Positions 1-8,894 are shown, numbered from the stretch's first letter. The stretch: 64,000 bases of DNA from Thiomicrorhabdus sp965602805 (GCA_965602805.1 CBFCZK010000013.1:1-64000); one strand, 5' to 3'. A program made the numbers and translations. Notes: generated from the letters alone by a model not told the origin.

Positions 1-419
1 GGCCGTTCATTATTATAGGCATCTTGAAAATCATCTAACACATGTTGTTGCTGTTGCTGCCCATTCTGCTGCATTCTATTTTGCGCATTAGCTCTGTTCT
101 GAGCTTTTAACCTGGCATCCATTTCCATCTGAAAGTCAAAATCAAAATAGAACTTCCATTTGGTGTTGCCGTTACCCATCATTTTATAAAAGCCTTTGGC
201 ATCCTGAAAAAGATTGCCCTTTCCATTCTGATTATTCTGGCCATTAAATTGATTCTGCATGTTATTCATCCACTGCCCTGGCCCCCATTGCGAATGACCC
301 TGTTGGTAATTCTGAGCATTCGCGTTGTATGGATAATTAGGTCCGGTACCCTGAGCACTTACCGATGAAACCGTCGCAATAAGTGTAAGTAAACCTAATG
401 TATTTTTTAGTTTAAACAT
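1..419 (-). CDS. Secreted Asn/Gln-rich protein (C-terminus outside window)
   Basis: Reading the minus strand from ATG at 419 gives an open frame to the window edge (139 codons). It starts with a classical signal peptide (MFKLKNTLGLLTLIATVSS, cleavage near SAQG). The mature part is rich in Asn, Gln and Gly, with a Trp/Phe-rich middle (KWKFYFDFDFQMEMD) followed by an Asn/Gln/Arg-rich stretch that includes a polyglutamine run. Low-complexity secreted proteins of this kind include sulfur globule envelope proteins of sulfur oxidisers, and a second one lies at 6716-7291. That role is only a suggestion. The 3' end of the gene is not visible. Confidence 0.7.
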   Translation of the reverse strand, partial: MFKLKNTLGLLTLIATVSSVSAQGTGPNYPYNANAQNYQQGHSQWGPGQWMNNMQNQFNGQNNQNGKGNLFQDAKGFYKMMGNGNTKWKFYFDFDFQMEMDARLKAQNRANAQNRMQQNGQQQQQHVLDDFQDAYNNER

Positions 420-561
420 TCAGAACACCCTAAAACAATCAAAATAGTCATCAATAATTATAGCAACTGCTGGCCACGCCCCCATTAAATATCGTTTAAG
501 CCAATTCAATTTATTAATAGGCCTGATACAATACAAAACAACTAAAAAGAGGCTGACAAGA

Positions 562-1272
562 ATGAGACATGTGGTGATAACGGGTGGTAACAAAGGAATT
601 GGTTTAGCGTTAACGCAACGTTTTGTTGAAGCGGGTGACCATGTTCACGTGATTGCGCGTAACTTTGATAATAAAGAGACTTTTGACTATCAAAACCACC
701 CTTTAGTAACCTGTACGGCATTTGATTTAACCGATTTGGAAAAGCTACCAGGCCTGGTCGCTTCAATTGACAAGATTGACGTGCTCATCAATAACGCCGG
801 TCTACTGCAACAACTCACCTATGAAAACTATCCAGACACCCAGCGCGATTACTCGCTGGCATTGAATATCATGGCACCGGTTAAATTGATTGAATTATTA
901 GCAGACAAGCTCAAAGCGCCTTCGGAGTACACTCCAAGAATCGTTAATAACGCCTCTATTGCTGGTCAGATTGGCCATCCTGATATTTGGTACGGCATTA
1001 GCAAGGCTGGACTGATTAATGCCACCAAGGCATTCTCTAAGGCGTTTGAGGGTAAGATTATTGTCAATGCGGTCGCCCCCAGCCCGACGGATACCGATAT
1101 GCTCGATAATATTCCTGAGCATCGTCAACAAGCCTTTTTGAAGAATACGATTACCGGACGATTTGCGAGTGCTGAAGAAGTGGCTGAGACAATGTATTGG
1201 CTGGCAACCTCATCACCGGAATATATGAATGGGATGTGCTTGGATATTAATAATGGCTCTTTTCCGAGATAA
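562..1272 (+). CDS. SDR-family NAD(P)-dependent oxidoreductase
   Basis: A 236-residue cytoplasmic short-chain dehydrogenase/reductase. The N-terminal Rossmann motif is TGGNKGIG (residues about 7-14), followed by the structural NNAG motif (LINNAGL) and the catalytic Ser plus YxxxK (YGISKAG). The C-terminal part has the usual PSPTDTDML segment. Substrate cannot be deduced. The length is normal for a classical SDR. The gene stands alone, divergent from the partial gene to its left and convergent with the EAL-HDOD gene. One exact copy of ACCAGGCCTGGT lies inside it (747-758), read as L-P-G-L-V. Confidence 0.88.
   Translation: MRHVVITGGNKGIGLALTQRFVEAGDHVHVIARNFDNKETFDYQNHPLVTCTAFDLTDLEKLPGLVASIDKIDVLINNAGLLQQLTYENYPDTQRDYSLALNIMAPVKLIELLADKLKAPSEYTPRIVNNASIAGQIGHPDIWYGISKAGLINATKAFSKAFEGKIIVNAVAPSPTDTDMLDNIPEHRQQAFLKNTITGRFASAEEVAETMYWLATSSPEYMNGMCLDINNGSFPR
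747..758. repeat. ACCAGGCCTGGT palindrome, in SDR gene
   Basis: An exact copy of the iterated 12-bp palindrome, read in the frame CCA-GGC-CTG (Pro-Gly-Leu). Confidence 0.9.
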
Positions 1273-1389
1273 TGGACTTAACTCGAATCCGCAACAGATA
1301 AAGACTTGTAAAGTTTAATAAGAGTGTATAAAGGTCAGAAACCCCCGCCCTAAAACAGCGTTGGATTCTAAGGGGGATAGATTTGGTCT

Positions 1390-2583
1390 TTAAACCTGAG
1401 CTAGGGAATTCACTTCTTTCAAAGCATTAAAATAAAATAGTGCATAGTCTTGATACTCATCCGCTCTATTTTTTTCGAAACTTTCAGCAATCTTTAATAA
1501 ACGGCCATACTCTCCCTTACCGTTAAGCACGCCTACTTTAATCTCATCACTGATAGGGATATGGCTTAAAGCCTGTTCTAAAGTTTGCCCGGTAATGACG
1601 TCAAGCATTGAAAAAAGACCTGCTAAATAGAAGCTGTCTACATTTCTTAAGTTTTCATGTTGTGCGGCATTACGCATAAAAATGGCTCTTAAACGCGCTA
1701 AATTAAAGACCTCTGGAATCACATCATCTAACGCTGTCATAGAAATCATGGTCGCCCACGACTGAACGCGCTTCAAACCAAACAAATTCAAAACTTCTTT
1801 TAAGGTTGAAAAGTCAGGCATTCTGGCTGTGCGATATTGACCCGCCATTTTCAGAATTTTAAGGCTTAAACCGACATCCCTTTCGATAACCGTTTCTAAA
1901 TCATCCAAATGCAGTGTGGAATCAACGATTTTCTCTAGCAGCTTCATTAAATGAATCTTACCCACGCCGAGTTGTTTACCGGTAATGATTTCAGGTTTTG
2001 CAAAATAATAGCCCTGAAAGAGATCGGCGCCAGCCGCTTTACAGTGCTCAAACATCTCTTTGGTTTCAACACGTTCAGCCAAAATAACGACATCAGTGAT
2101 GCCTTTAACTTTATCAAACAAAGGTTTTAATTTTTCTGGAGTGATGTTTTCAACATCAAATTTAATAATGTCGGCCATCTGAATAAAAGGCACAAATTTT
2201 TTCTTGAAAATAAAGTCATCCAAAGCAATGGTATAACCCAACTCTTTTAAGTTTTTGATGCTGGCAATGACCTCATCGGTCGGTGGAACATCCTCAAGCA
2301 CTTCAATAACGGTTTGGGCGTGATGAAAAATAGGCTCTTGCGTCTCTAAGAAAAACTCTTCTGGAAAGTTAATAAAGGCTTTCGCATCACCGACCAACTC
2401 TGTCAAACCGACATTCATCATCGCATTACGAATAACAACAGCCGTCGCTGTACTGGCAGAATCGAATTCAGCTGTTGTCGGGTTTAAACCGCCACGAAAC
2501 AATAATTCATAACCACAAATTTTGTTGTTTCCATCTAATATAGGTTGCCTACCTACAAAGTAATCATCTTGCGGAGTATTCAT
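1390..2583 (-). CDS. EAL-HDOD signalling protein (YuxH-like)
   Basis: A 397-residue protein. The N-terminal half (about 8-200) is an EAL-type domain beginning FVGRQPILD, in which the signature is YELLFRG (ELL instead of EAL) and the later catalytic acidic motifs are reduced to ALDDF. It is therefore probably not an active c-di-GMP phosphodiesterase. The C-terminal half (about 205-397) is an HDOD domain, recognised by SLKILKMAG and the spacing of the helices that follow. Proteins of this architecture act as signalling or protein-binding modules. A paralogue with the same layout is at 37234-38439. The gene has its own transcription unit. Confidence 0.88.
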   Translation of the reverse strand: MNTPQDDYFVGRQPILDGNNKICGYELLFRGGLNPTTAEFDSASTATAVVIRNAMMNVGLTELVGDAKAFINFPEEFFLETQEPIFHHAQTVIEVLEDVPPTDEVIASIKNLKELGYTIALDDFIFKKKFVPFIQMADIIKFDVENITPEKLKPLFDKVKGITDVVILAERVETKEMFEHCKAAGADLFQGYYFAKPEIITGKQLGVGKIHLMKLLEKIVDSTLHLDDLETVIERDVGLSLKILKMAGQYRTARMPDFSTLKEVLNLFGLKRVQSWATMISMTALDDVIPEVFNLARLRAIFMRNAAQHENLRNVDSFYLAGLFSMLDVITGQTLEQALSHIPISDEIKVGVLNGKGEYGRLLKIAESFEKNRADEYQDYALFYFNALKEVNSLAQV

Positions 2584-2827
2584 TTTGAACCATTTTTGAA
2601 GTTTATTAGTGCATTGTATCCCTATCAGAAATACTTATCCAAATTATTCTTTTAATGTATCGATAAGTCGGAGAATGCTGAATTAACATCAAGTAATTCA
2701 CGCCTAAATCCCAGATATACGAAGAGTTCTCAAGTACAGTTTTGTTGATGCTCTAAAAAGTCCGTTATCTGCGAAGCGTTTTGTTTTACAATCTAAGTTC
2801 TATTTCACACCCATTATCGAGAACTCT

Positions 2828-4060
2828 ATGAGCGACCATCGTCAAGCGGCTTTGAACTACCACGCACTGCCTAAACCTGGAAAACTGGAAACGGCTCTTA
2901 TTAAACCCTGCGATACTCAGCGTGATTTAAGCTTGGCCTATAGCCCAGGCGTGGCCGAACCGGTGCGTGAAATTGTCAAAGATCCAGCGGATGCTTATAA
3001 GTACACAGGCAAGGGTAATTTGGTCGGTGTCATCTCGAATGGCACCGCGGTTTTGGGGTTAGGTGATACCGGTGCTTTAGCCAGTAAACCGGTTATGGAA
3101 GGCAAAGGCATGTTGTTTAAACGCTTTGCCAATATTGATGTGTTTGATATTGAAATTGATTGCAGTGACACAGCTGAGTTGATTCAAACCATCGTCAATA
3201 TCGCCCCCACCTTTGGCGGCATCAATTTAGAAGACATCGCTGCGCCACAATGTTTTGAAGTTGAAAAAGCCGTACAAGCGCAACTCAATATCCCCGTATT
3301 TCATGATGATCAACATGGCACCGCCATTGTCTCATCGGCTGGTTTATTGAATGCGCTTGAGATTCAACACAAACAGCTCGAACATGCGCGTATTGTCTGT
3401 GTCGGCGCGGGTGCCGCCGGCATTGCTTGCATGAATTTATTGCTGCAACTCGGTGCTCAGAAAAAATACATCACGTTGGTGGATAGCCAAGGCATTGTTT
3501 CCACCAGCCGAACGAACTTAAACGTTTACAAACAACCATTTGCTTTAGAGACCGATAAAACCAGTTTGGCGGATGCGATGGAAAACGCCGATGTGTTTTT
3601 TGGTGTGTCTGGCAAAGACATTCTAACGGAAGATATGTTATGCACGATGGCCGCCAATCCTATTGTCTTTGCCATGGCCAATCCAGACCCTGAAATAGAC
3701 CCTAAACTGGCCCATAAAACCCGAAGTGATCTGATTATGGCCACTGGACGCAGTGACTACCCGAATCAAGTCAATAACGTCTTAGGCTTTCCCTATATTT
3801 TCCGTGGCGCTTTAGATGTCTGTGCCAGAGAAATTAATATGCCGATGCAAATTGCAGCGGTTCACGCCTTAAGAAAATTAGCGCACAGTCATGTACCAGA
3901 AGAAGTCATAACAAGTTATGGTGGTGAGGCCTTGGTCTTTGGCCGCGAGTATATTCTGCCTAAACCGAACGACCCGCGTTTGATTAATGTCATTCCCAAA
4001 GCGGTTAGCCAAGCCGCAATCGATTCTGGCGTGGCGCAATTGGATTTTATTAAAAAATGA
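2828..4060 (+). CDS. Malic enzyme, short form without phosphotransacetylase domain
   Basis: A 410-residue NAD(P)-dependent malic enzyme that decarboxylates malate to pyruvate. Visible motifs are SLAYSPGVAEP near the N-terminus, the malic-fold NLEDIAAPQCFEVE and HDDQHGTAI region, the Rossmann motif GAGAAGIA, and FAMANPDPEI. The protein ends where the E. coli MaeB phosphotransacetylase-like domain would begin, so it is the compact bacterial form of about 400 residues. It could serve anaplerosis or NADPH supply. The cofactor (NAD or NADP) cannot be decided by eye. Confidence 0.9.
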   Translation: MSDHRQAALNYHALPKPGKLETALIKPCDTQRDLSLAYSPGVAEPVREIVKDPADAYKYTGKGNLVGVISNGTAVLGLGDTGALASKPVMEGKGMLFKRFANIDVFDIEIDCSDTAELIQTIVNIAPTFGGINLEDIAAPQCFEVEKAVQAQLNIPVFHDDQHGTAIVSSAGLLNALEIQHKQLEHARIVCVGAGAAGIACMNLLLQLGAQKKYITLVDSQGIVSTSRTNLNVYKQPFALETDKTSLADAMENADVFFGVSGKDILTEDMLCTMAANPIVFAMANPDPEIDPKLAHKTRSDLIMATGRSDYPNQVNNVLGFPYIFRGALDVCAREINMPMQIAAVHALRKLAHSHVPEEVITSYGGEALVFGREYILPKPNDPRLINVIPKAVSQAAIDSGVAQLDFIKK

Positions 4061-4130
4061 TGTACTGGCAGAGCGTATCGCTTAAATTAAGGCCGTTATT
4101 TATTGTCAAAGACTTCAGTCGTTTCACTGA

Positions 4131-4156
4131 CAAAGCTACCAGGCCAGGTAGCTTTG
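4131..4156 (+). other. Perfect 10-bp stem hairpin just before chaN start
   Basis: CAAAGCTACC and GGTAGCTTTG are exact reverse complements around the six bases AGGCCA. The middle is ACCAGGCCAGGT, a one-base variant of the iterated palindrome. The hairpin ends two bases before the ATG at 4158, where a ribosome binding site would be expected, and no T-tract follows. It may end malic enzyme transcription or mask the next start. Confidence 0.7.
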
Positions 4157-4157
4157 C

Positions 4158-5207
4158 ATGAACCCGTCATTTTATCCACGCAGGACATTATGGCTATTAA
4201 CGATTTTACTGCTGTCAGGCTGTAGTCACGCCCCCAAGCCAGTAATCTACACGGCAATCAACACGCTACCCAACCCCGCATCCGTAGAGCCATCATCGAT
4301 CATAGCACCTCTGCAACATGCTTATGACTACCGGTTGATTGATAGCCAAACTCAACAACTCTTAAACGTTAAGCCGTTAGCCCGCCAACTGCAAAACAAG
4401 AATGTGATCTTTATCGGCGAGTTTCATGGCAATCACGCTTCTCACCTTTTAGAGATGCAATTAATGGCGGCATTGCATGTATTACGTCCTCAACAAAGCC
4501 TCTCAATGGAGATGTTTAATCGCGACCAACAGCCGATTTTAAATCGCTACTTAGACAGTGAAATTGGTGAAGCCTTTTTGAAAAGCGAAACACCGACTTG
4601 GAAAAATCATGCAGGCTCTTATCGCCCATTGATTGAATACGCCAAACAGAATTTTATCCCCGTGATTGCGGCCAATGCCTCTGCGGATATTGTGCGTTGC
4701 ATTGGCCGTCAGGGCTCTGTTTATTTAGATAAACTGTTAACGGAAGAACGTCTCTTGATTGCCAGCAACCCTTTTATGGACAGCCCTGAATATCGTCAAC
4801 GTTATATGGATTTTTTAGAGGACGTCAGAAAGCTTACACCAGAACGTAAAGAGCGCAGTTATTTAGCCCAGTTAACGCGAGACAATACCATGGCAGAATC
4901 AATCTACCAGGCCTGGTCAGAACAACCGCAAGTCCAAATCGTGCATATCAATGGCAGTTTTCACAGTGAAAATCATTTAGGTACGGTTGCGGCTTTGAAA
5001 AAGCTAAACCCCACTTTAAAAATTTCGGTGATAAGCCCCGTGCGTGTAGAAGACCCCACTCAGCCAAACTATTCGGCAGAGGCGTTAACAAAAGGCGATT
5101 TTATTTACCTGCTGCAAGGACAACCTGAGCAATATTTAGATGCGGCTTATAAACGTCAAGCCCGTAAAAACATGTTTAAGCAATCAGAAGATAAGACCTG
5201 TCGTTAA
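4158..5207 (+). CDS. ChaN-like haem-binding lipoprotein
   Basis: A 349-residue protein with a lipoprotein signal (hydrophobic segment followed by LLLSGCSHAP, Cys at about 22). The body carries the ChaN / Tiki-like fold hallmark FIGEFHGNHASHLLEM, followed by SMEMFNRDQQP and the late VHINGSFHSENHLGT motif. ChaN of Campylobacter binds haem at the outer membrane, and a role in haem or iron handling is therefore likely but not proven here. The start gives the complete lipobox signal, yet no Shine-Dalgarno is visible because a strong hairpin occupies that place. An exact ACCAGGCCTGGT lies in the gene (4906-4917, read Y-Q-A-W-S). Confidence 0.82.
   Translation: MNPSFYPRRTLWLLTILLLSGCSHAPKPVIYTAINTLPNPASVEPSSIIAPLQHAYDYRLIDSQTQQLLNVKPLARQLQNKNVIFIGEFHGNHASHLLEMQLMAALHVLRPQQSLSMEMFNRDQQPILNRYLDSEIGEAFLKSETPTWKNHAGSYRPLIEYAKQNFIPVIAANASADIVRCIGRQGSVYLDKLLTEERLLIASNPFMDSPEYRQRYMDFLEDVRKLTPERKERSYLAQLTRDNTMAESIYQAWSEQPQVQIVHINGSFHSENHLGTVAALKKLNPTLKISVISPVRVEDPTQPNYSAEALTKGDFIYLLQGQPEQYLDAAYKRQARKNMFKQSEDKTCR
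4906..4917. repeat. ACCAGGCCTGGT palindrome, in chaN-like gene
   Basis: An exact copy of the iterated 12-bp palindrome, read in the frame CAG-GCC-TGG (Gln-Ala-Trp). Confidence 0.9.
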
Positions 5208-5248
5208 CAAACCCTTTTGAAAACTTGCATCGCCGAGTTTTAGAAACC

Positions 5249-5300
5249 GACCAGGCCTGGCATGTCCTGCGGCCTTCCAAAGAGATGTGAGCGCAGGGTC
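5249..5300 (+). repeat. 52-bp bipartite interspersed repeat, copy 1
   Basis: A 25-bp left arm starting GACCAGGCCTGGC and a 16-bp right arm ATGTGAGCGCAGGGTC flank an 11-bp centre. Both arms recur exactly, in inverted orientation, at 26023-26074, whereas the 11-bp centre differs. The left arm contains a near copy of the 12-bp palindrome (last base C). CCTGCG in the left arm can pair with CGCAGG in the right arm. It lies in the 3' intergenic space between chaN and the convergent diguanylate cyclase gene. Confidence 0.85.
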
Positions 5301-5411
5301 AGTTTAGAGTTGAGCATTTTAAAACCCCGAAAACCGATATTACTCGGCTTCCATAAACCTTACGACTTCCTCAAGCGCCTTGCTCTGCGACAGACAGACA
5401 GACAACAACCA

Positions 5412-6566
5412 TCATGTACATTCTTTAGGAATGGAATTAGATTTCGTTATCACAGACTGATTACGACCTTGGTTTTTGGCTTGATATAAGGCTTTATCAG
5501 CAATTCGGTACAGGCAGCTTATGGTATTCAAATCATCCACCTTAGCGGCAAAAATACCAACCGAGATGGTTACATATTTTTCTGGCGCTTCCGGTGCATG
5601 GTCTATATGCAGGTTTTGCACTTCTTTTGTGAGTTGAGCCACCCATAAAGCGGTTTTCTGCGGATTTTCTGAAACCAAAAGACCACCAAACTCTTCACCC
5701 CCCAATCGAAACACCAAGTCATTCTCACGTTTAATATAAAGGCGCACGGCCTGGGCAACTTGCTGCAAAGCCTCATCGCCTTTTTGATGACCAAAGTGAT
5801 CGTTGTAGAGCTTAAAGTGATCGATATCAAGAATAAAAAAGGTTAAATACAAATCACAGCCTTTTAACTCGAGCACCTTCTTTTCTAACACTTCATTAAA
5901 GTGATGGCGGTTATAAAGAGAGGTCAAACCATCCGTTGTGGACAGCCTTTTTAACTCTGTTAAATAAACGGCCTCCTTCCTTCTCTGGCCTTTAATGCGT
6001 TTGTTTAATTCATCGTGTGCCATATCAATAAGCGTTGCCAACACCGTTCCGAATAACAACCCTATCATCAAACGGAGAAAACTCAACTCCGTCCACTGAC
6101 CATTTTCCCACACGCCAATATTGAGGTATGCCATGCTCAGTGCCGTACTATAAAACACCAATAAATAACGTAAGCCAATTTCCCAACCAATAAAAGAGAC
6201 GATGATAAATGGTATAAAAAGCACCCAAATCAGGCCAAACTCCTGATTTTGGTTGAAATAGATATACAACGGGAAAAATAACACGACCAGTAAGCTACCC
6301 AAGTGACCGCTCAAGCGAATATCCTGACGTTTTCTAAGATCATATAGCAAATAGCTAATGGCGATAAAGCCAATTAAATCAATCAGCATTATTTGCATAT
6401 CACCTGTATAAAACAGGTGTAAAAGAACAAAACCAAACATCACCAACGCTTCCACCAGCAGTATCATAGTAATGAGCATTAGTCTAAAAGCGTGATGGGG
6501 GTTTTCTACAGAAGACAAAGATTCAGATAACTCTTTACCTAACCCTTTCCTAAACCAATAGTGCAT
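5412..6566 (-). CDS. Membrane diguanylate cyclase (GGEEF)
   Basis: A 384-residue protein. The N-terminal half has about six hydrophobic membrane segments (residues about 30-205). The C-terminal GGDEF domain has the active motif GGEEF (residues 289-293) and a canonical product-inhibition I-site RxxD (REND) five residues before it. It should make c-di-GMP from two GTP and be feedback controlled. The start at 6566 (MHYWFRKG) is preferred because AGGA lies seven bases upstream. An upstream ATG at 6608 adds 14 residues but has no ribosome binding site. The membrane part does not match a sensor fold I can name. Confidence 0.88.
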   Translation of the reverse strand: MHYWFRKGLGKELSESLSSVENPHHAFRLMLITMILLVEALVMFGFVLLHLFYTGDMQIMLIDLIGFIAISYLLYDLRKRQDIRLSGHLGSLLVVLFFPLYIYFNQNQEFGLIWVLFIPFIIVSFIGWEIGLRYLLVFYSTALSMAYLNIGVWENGQWTELSFLRLMIGLLFGTVLATLIDMAHDELNKRIKGQRRKEAVYLTELKRLSTTDGLTSLYNRHHFNEVLEKKVLELKGCDLYLTFFILDIDHFKLYNDHFGHQKGDEALQQVAQAVRLYIKRENDLVFRLGGEEFGGLLVSENPQKTALWVAQLTKEVQNLHIDHAPEAPEKYVTISVGIFAAKVDDLNTISCLYRIADKALYQAKNQGRNQSVITKSNSIPKECT

Positions 6567-6666
6567 GACATTCCTTTTAGTAAGCCTTGACGCAGCAGTA
6601 TACGCCATATTCTAGCAACATAAAATGCGTGAAAACCCCGACGGTCAGTAGATAGCAGGCCAAAAA

Positions 6667-6687
6667 AAACCCTGCAAAGCAGGGTTT
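6667..6687 (-). terminator. Rho-independent terminator
   Basis: A stem of AAACCCTGC and GCAGGGTTT around a three-base loop, followed on the minus strand by a run of T. It sits just after the stop of the secreted Asn/Gly-rich gene. Confidence 0.88.
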
Positions 6688-6715
6688 CTAAAATAATGCC
6701 TATCTAATCAAGTGC

Positions 6716-7291
6716 TTAGTTGTGTACTTGATTAGGTGCTTGTGGATTCATTGGCACGGGTGTCCGATATCCTCCCTGTTGTGGCGGCATCTGTTGTGGA
6801 ACGGGTCCATAATTCATGCCTTGAGCTGCGCCTGGTGGATAACCATACCCAGGAGGAGGTCCATAAGGCATTGGGCCATTGTTTCGCATACCGTGACCCG
6901 GAGCAAAGTTAGGCGCATTATTGGGTGCATAACCTGGCGCGTAACCTGAGCCATAACCCGGCGCAAAATTCATTGGCCCTTGATTCATCATAGGTCCATT
7001 GTTCCAATTGCCATTACTCCAAGGCATATTGTTCATCGGGCCATTATGGTTGTTACTCCAACCATTGTTATTGCCACCCCAATTGTTATTGGACATCTCG
7101 TCGCTCATCTCCTCCATCCAATACATGGGCGTCCACTCTGGCCAGTCGTTATAATTGTTGTTATAGCCATGGTTATAACCGTTGTTGCCATTATTACCAT
7201 TGAACCAATTAGCAGATGCCTGCGTTGCTCCTAAAGTTAAAGTACTGGCTAAAGCGCTGACCAGTGCAATTCTCAAAATTTCATTGTTCAT
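6716..7291 (-). CDS. Secreted Asn/Gly/Pro-rich protein, sulfur-globule-like
   Basis: A 191-residue protein. The start at 7291 is chosen because AGGAG lies just upstream and the product then begins with a proper signal peptide (MNNEILRIALVSALASTLTL, cleavage after ASA). The mature N-terminus is Asn/Gly/Tyr-rich, followed by the Trp-rich element DWPEWTPMYWMEEM, then Asn/Gly/Met repeats, an Ala-Pro-Gly-Tyr repeat block and a Pro/Gln-rich tail with PPGYGYPPG. Repetitive Gly/Asn/Pro-rich exported proteins coat periplasmic sulfur globules in sulfur oxidisers, and this composition fits. The assignment is by resemblance only. It is monocistronic, with a strong terminator. Confidence 0.72.
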   Translation of the reverse strand: MNNEILRIALVSALASTLTLGATQASANWFNGNNGNNGYNHGYNNNYNDWPEWTPMYWMEEMSDEMSNNNWGGNNNGWSNNHNGPMNNMPWSNGNWNNGPMMNQGPMNFAPGYGSGYAPGYAPNNAPNFAPGHGMRNNGPMPYGPPPGYGYPPGAAQGMNYGPVPQQMPPQQGGYRTPVPMNPQAPNQVHN

Positions 7292-7509
7292 TGGGACTCC
7301 TAACTTGACCGACTTTTGATATCCATAAAATGAATTAAGGTTAGATACGTAATTCATTCTACGCATATTCCAGTAAGGGCAAACCAAAATAAATTTATCT
7401 TGTATAAGTTAAATTCATATAAGAGATTCATTAATAATGAACTGGTTACTGCTCGGTTCAAAATAGTTGGCTTAAAACAGTGCCGCAAAACAGCGAGGCC
7501 TAAAAGCAA

Positions 7510-7545
7510 AAAACCCAACTAACCAGGCCTGGTTAGTTGGGTTTT
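7510..7545. terminator. 36-bp perfect palindrome, bidirectional terminator
   Basis: All 18 base pairs match with no loop, and the centre is the exact ACCAGGCCTGGT (7522-7533). It has A-rich and T-rich ends, so it can form a terminator on either strand. It lies downstream of the minus-strand TRAP binding-protein gene. Confidence 0.88.
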
Positions 7546-7583
7546 CAGAGAAGGTTTTTAGGCCATCAAGTTATAAAATTAGA

Positions 7584-8687
7584 CTATAAAGCGCGCGCTT
7601 TTAAATAGGCCAGCTCAGAAACTTCTGTCCATTGCATAACTTGCGCTTTAAAGGCCTTTTGCGATGCCCAAACTTTGCTAGAAAGCGCATCGCTCTTAGC
7701 TTCCTCTTCCACCACTTGTTCCGATATAGCTTTCAACTCTTTAAGCACTGTATCAGGGAAGTGACGTAACTCAACATTGTGTTTGCTGATTAATGTCTGC
7801 AACGCTTGCTGATTACGCGCCGTATATTCCGCTAACATATCCGCGTTAGCGACCTTCATTGCATTACGTACAATGCTTTGTAAATCCGCTGGCAACTCAT
7901 TAAACGCCGCTTCATTAATCATGCATTCCATCGTGGTTCCTGGCTCATGCCAACCTGGCGTATAGTAATATTTGGCGGCTTTATAGAAACCAAAGGCTAA
8001 ATCGTTATAAGGCCCAACCCATTCCGTCGCATCCAATGCTCCGGATTGCATCGCCGGAAACAGCTCCCCCCCCGGTAAGGTCACAGGAATACCGCCAGCG
8101 CGTTTCAGGACTTCGCCGCCTAAACCAGGAATACGCATTTTCAAACCTTTAAGGTCATCCAGCGTGTTAATTTCTTTATTGAACCAGCCGCCCATTTGCG
8201 TGCCAGAGTTTCCACCTGGATTTGGAATCAAACCAAACGGTTTATAAGCCTCTTCCCATAAAGCCAAACCACCGCCGTAATACATCCAAGCGTTCATCTC
8301 TTGAGCCGTTAAACCAAATGGCACGGATGAGAAAAAAGCGGCGGAAGGAATCTTACCTTTCCAATAGTAAGCACCAGCATGGCCTAATTGGGCATTACCG
8401 CTAGAGACCGCATCAAACACCTCAAATGCACCGACTAATTCGCCCGCGCCATAGACTTTGACATTAATACGTCCGCCTGACATCTCGGTAATCAGCTTGG
8501 CGATATTATTAGCACCCGTTCCCAGACCCGGAAAGTTCTTCGGCCAAGTGGTGACCATCTTCCAGTCATAGGTTTTTTGCGGTTGACTTGAAGTCGCTTG
8601 TGCGGGCGCTTCATCTTTACCACAAGCGGTTAAAGCGGTTGCTGCGGTTGCACCAGCAATGGCGCCTATAAAATCTCTACGTTTCAT
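7584..8687 (-). CDS. TRAP transporter solute-binding protein (DctP/TakP type)
   Basis: A 367-residue periplasmic substrate-binding protein. The N-terminus carries a twin-arginine-like signal (MKRRDFIGAIAGATA) and a following LTAC that could be a lipobox. The body has TRAP-binding-protein hallmarks: WKMVTTWPKNFPGLG, VYGAGELVGAFEVFDAVSSG, KGLKMRIPGLGGEV, ALDATEWVGPYND. The WVGP and MRIPG motifs fit the TakP/DctP family for alpha-keto or other organic acids. The start at 8687 is chosen because it gives the RR signal directly. No DctQ/DctM membrane subunits are nearby, so it is an orphan. Confidence 0.88.
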   Translation of the reverse strand: MKRRDFIGAIAGATAATALTACGKDEAPAQATSSQPQKTYDWKMVTTWPKNFPGLGTGANNIAKLITEMSGGRINVKVYGAGELVGAFEVFDAVSSGNAQLGHAGAYYWKGKIPSAAFFSSVPFGLTAQEMNAWMYYGGGLALWEEAYKPFGLIPNPGGNSGTQMGGWFNKEINTLDDLKGLKMRIPGLGGEVLKRAGGIPVTLPGGELFPAMQSGALDATEWVGPYNDLAFGFYKAAKYYYTPGWHEPGTTMECMINEAAFNELPADLQSIVRNAMKVANADMLAEYTARNQQALQTLISKHNVELRHFPDTVLKELKAISEQVVEEEAKSDALSSKVWASQKAFKAQVMQWTEVSELAYLKARAL

Positions 8688-8839
8688 GTCGTTATTATCC
8701 TGTTTCTGATTGCGTATCAGATCGTATATCTGTTTGCGTAAAGACATTCTATGCAAAACATGACTTTAAATCAGCTTTTTTAGCTTATTGAAGCTTTTTC
8801 TTGAGGCTTGAGTGTTTTAAAACGTGAATTCTGGACATA

Positions 8840-8867
8840 AAAAAAGGGTGCATCTACTCCCTTTTTT
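8840..8867 (-). terminator. Rho-independent terminator of dnaJ-like gene
   Basis: AAAAAAGGG pairs with CCCTTTTTT around a ten-base loop. On the minus strand the stem ends in a T run, directly after the stop of the cbpA-like gene. Confidence 0.85.
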
Positions 8868-8894
8868 ATACACCGACTATTTTAAGAGTTGCGC

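Noticed and set aside
5388..5406. A GACA microsatellite near 5390-5405
   Set aside because: Only about four units, in a non-coding space. No sign of phase variation of a neighbouring gene.
5262..5489. A 75-codon plus-strand frame after chaN
   Set aside because: It runs through the 52-bp repeat and into the antisense of the diguanylate cyclase. No ribosome site or protein-like composition is seen.
6722..7234. Long plus-strand frames opposite the sulfur-globule-like gene
   Set aside because: They are shadows caused by the biased repetitive codons of the minus-strand gene, and lack signal and start context.
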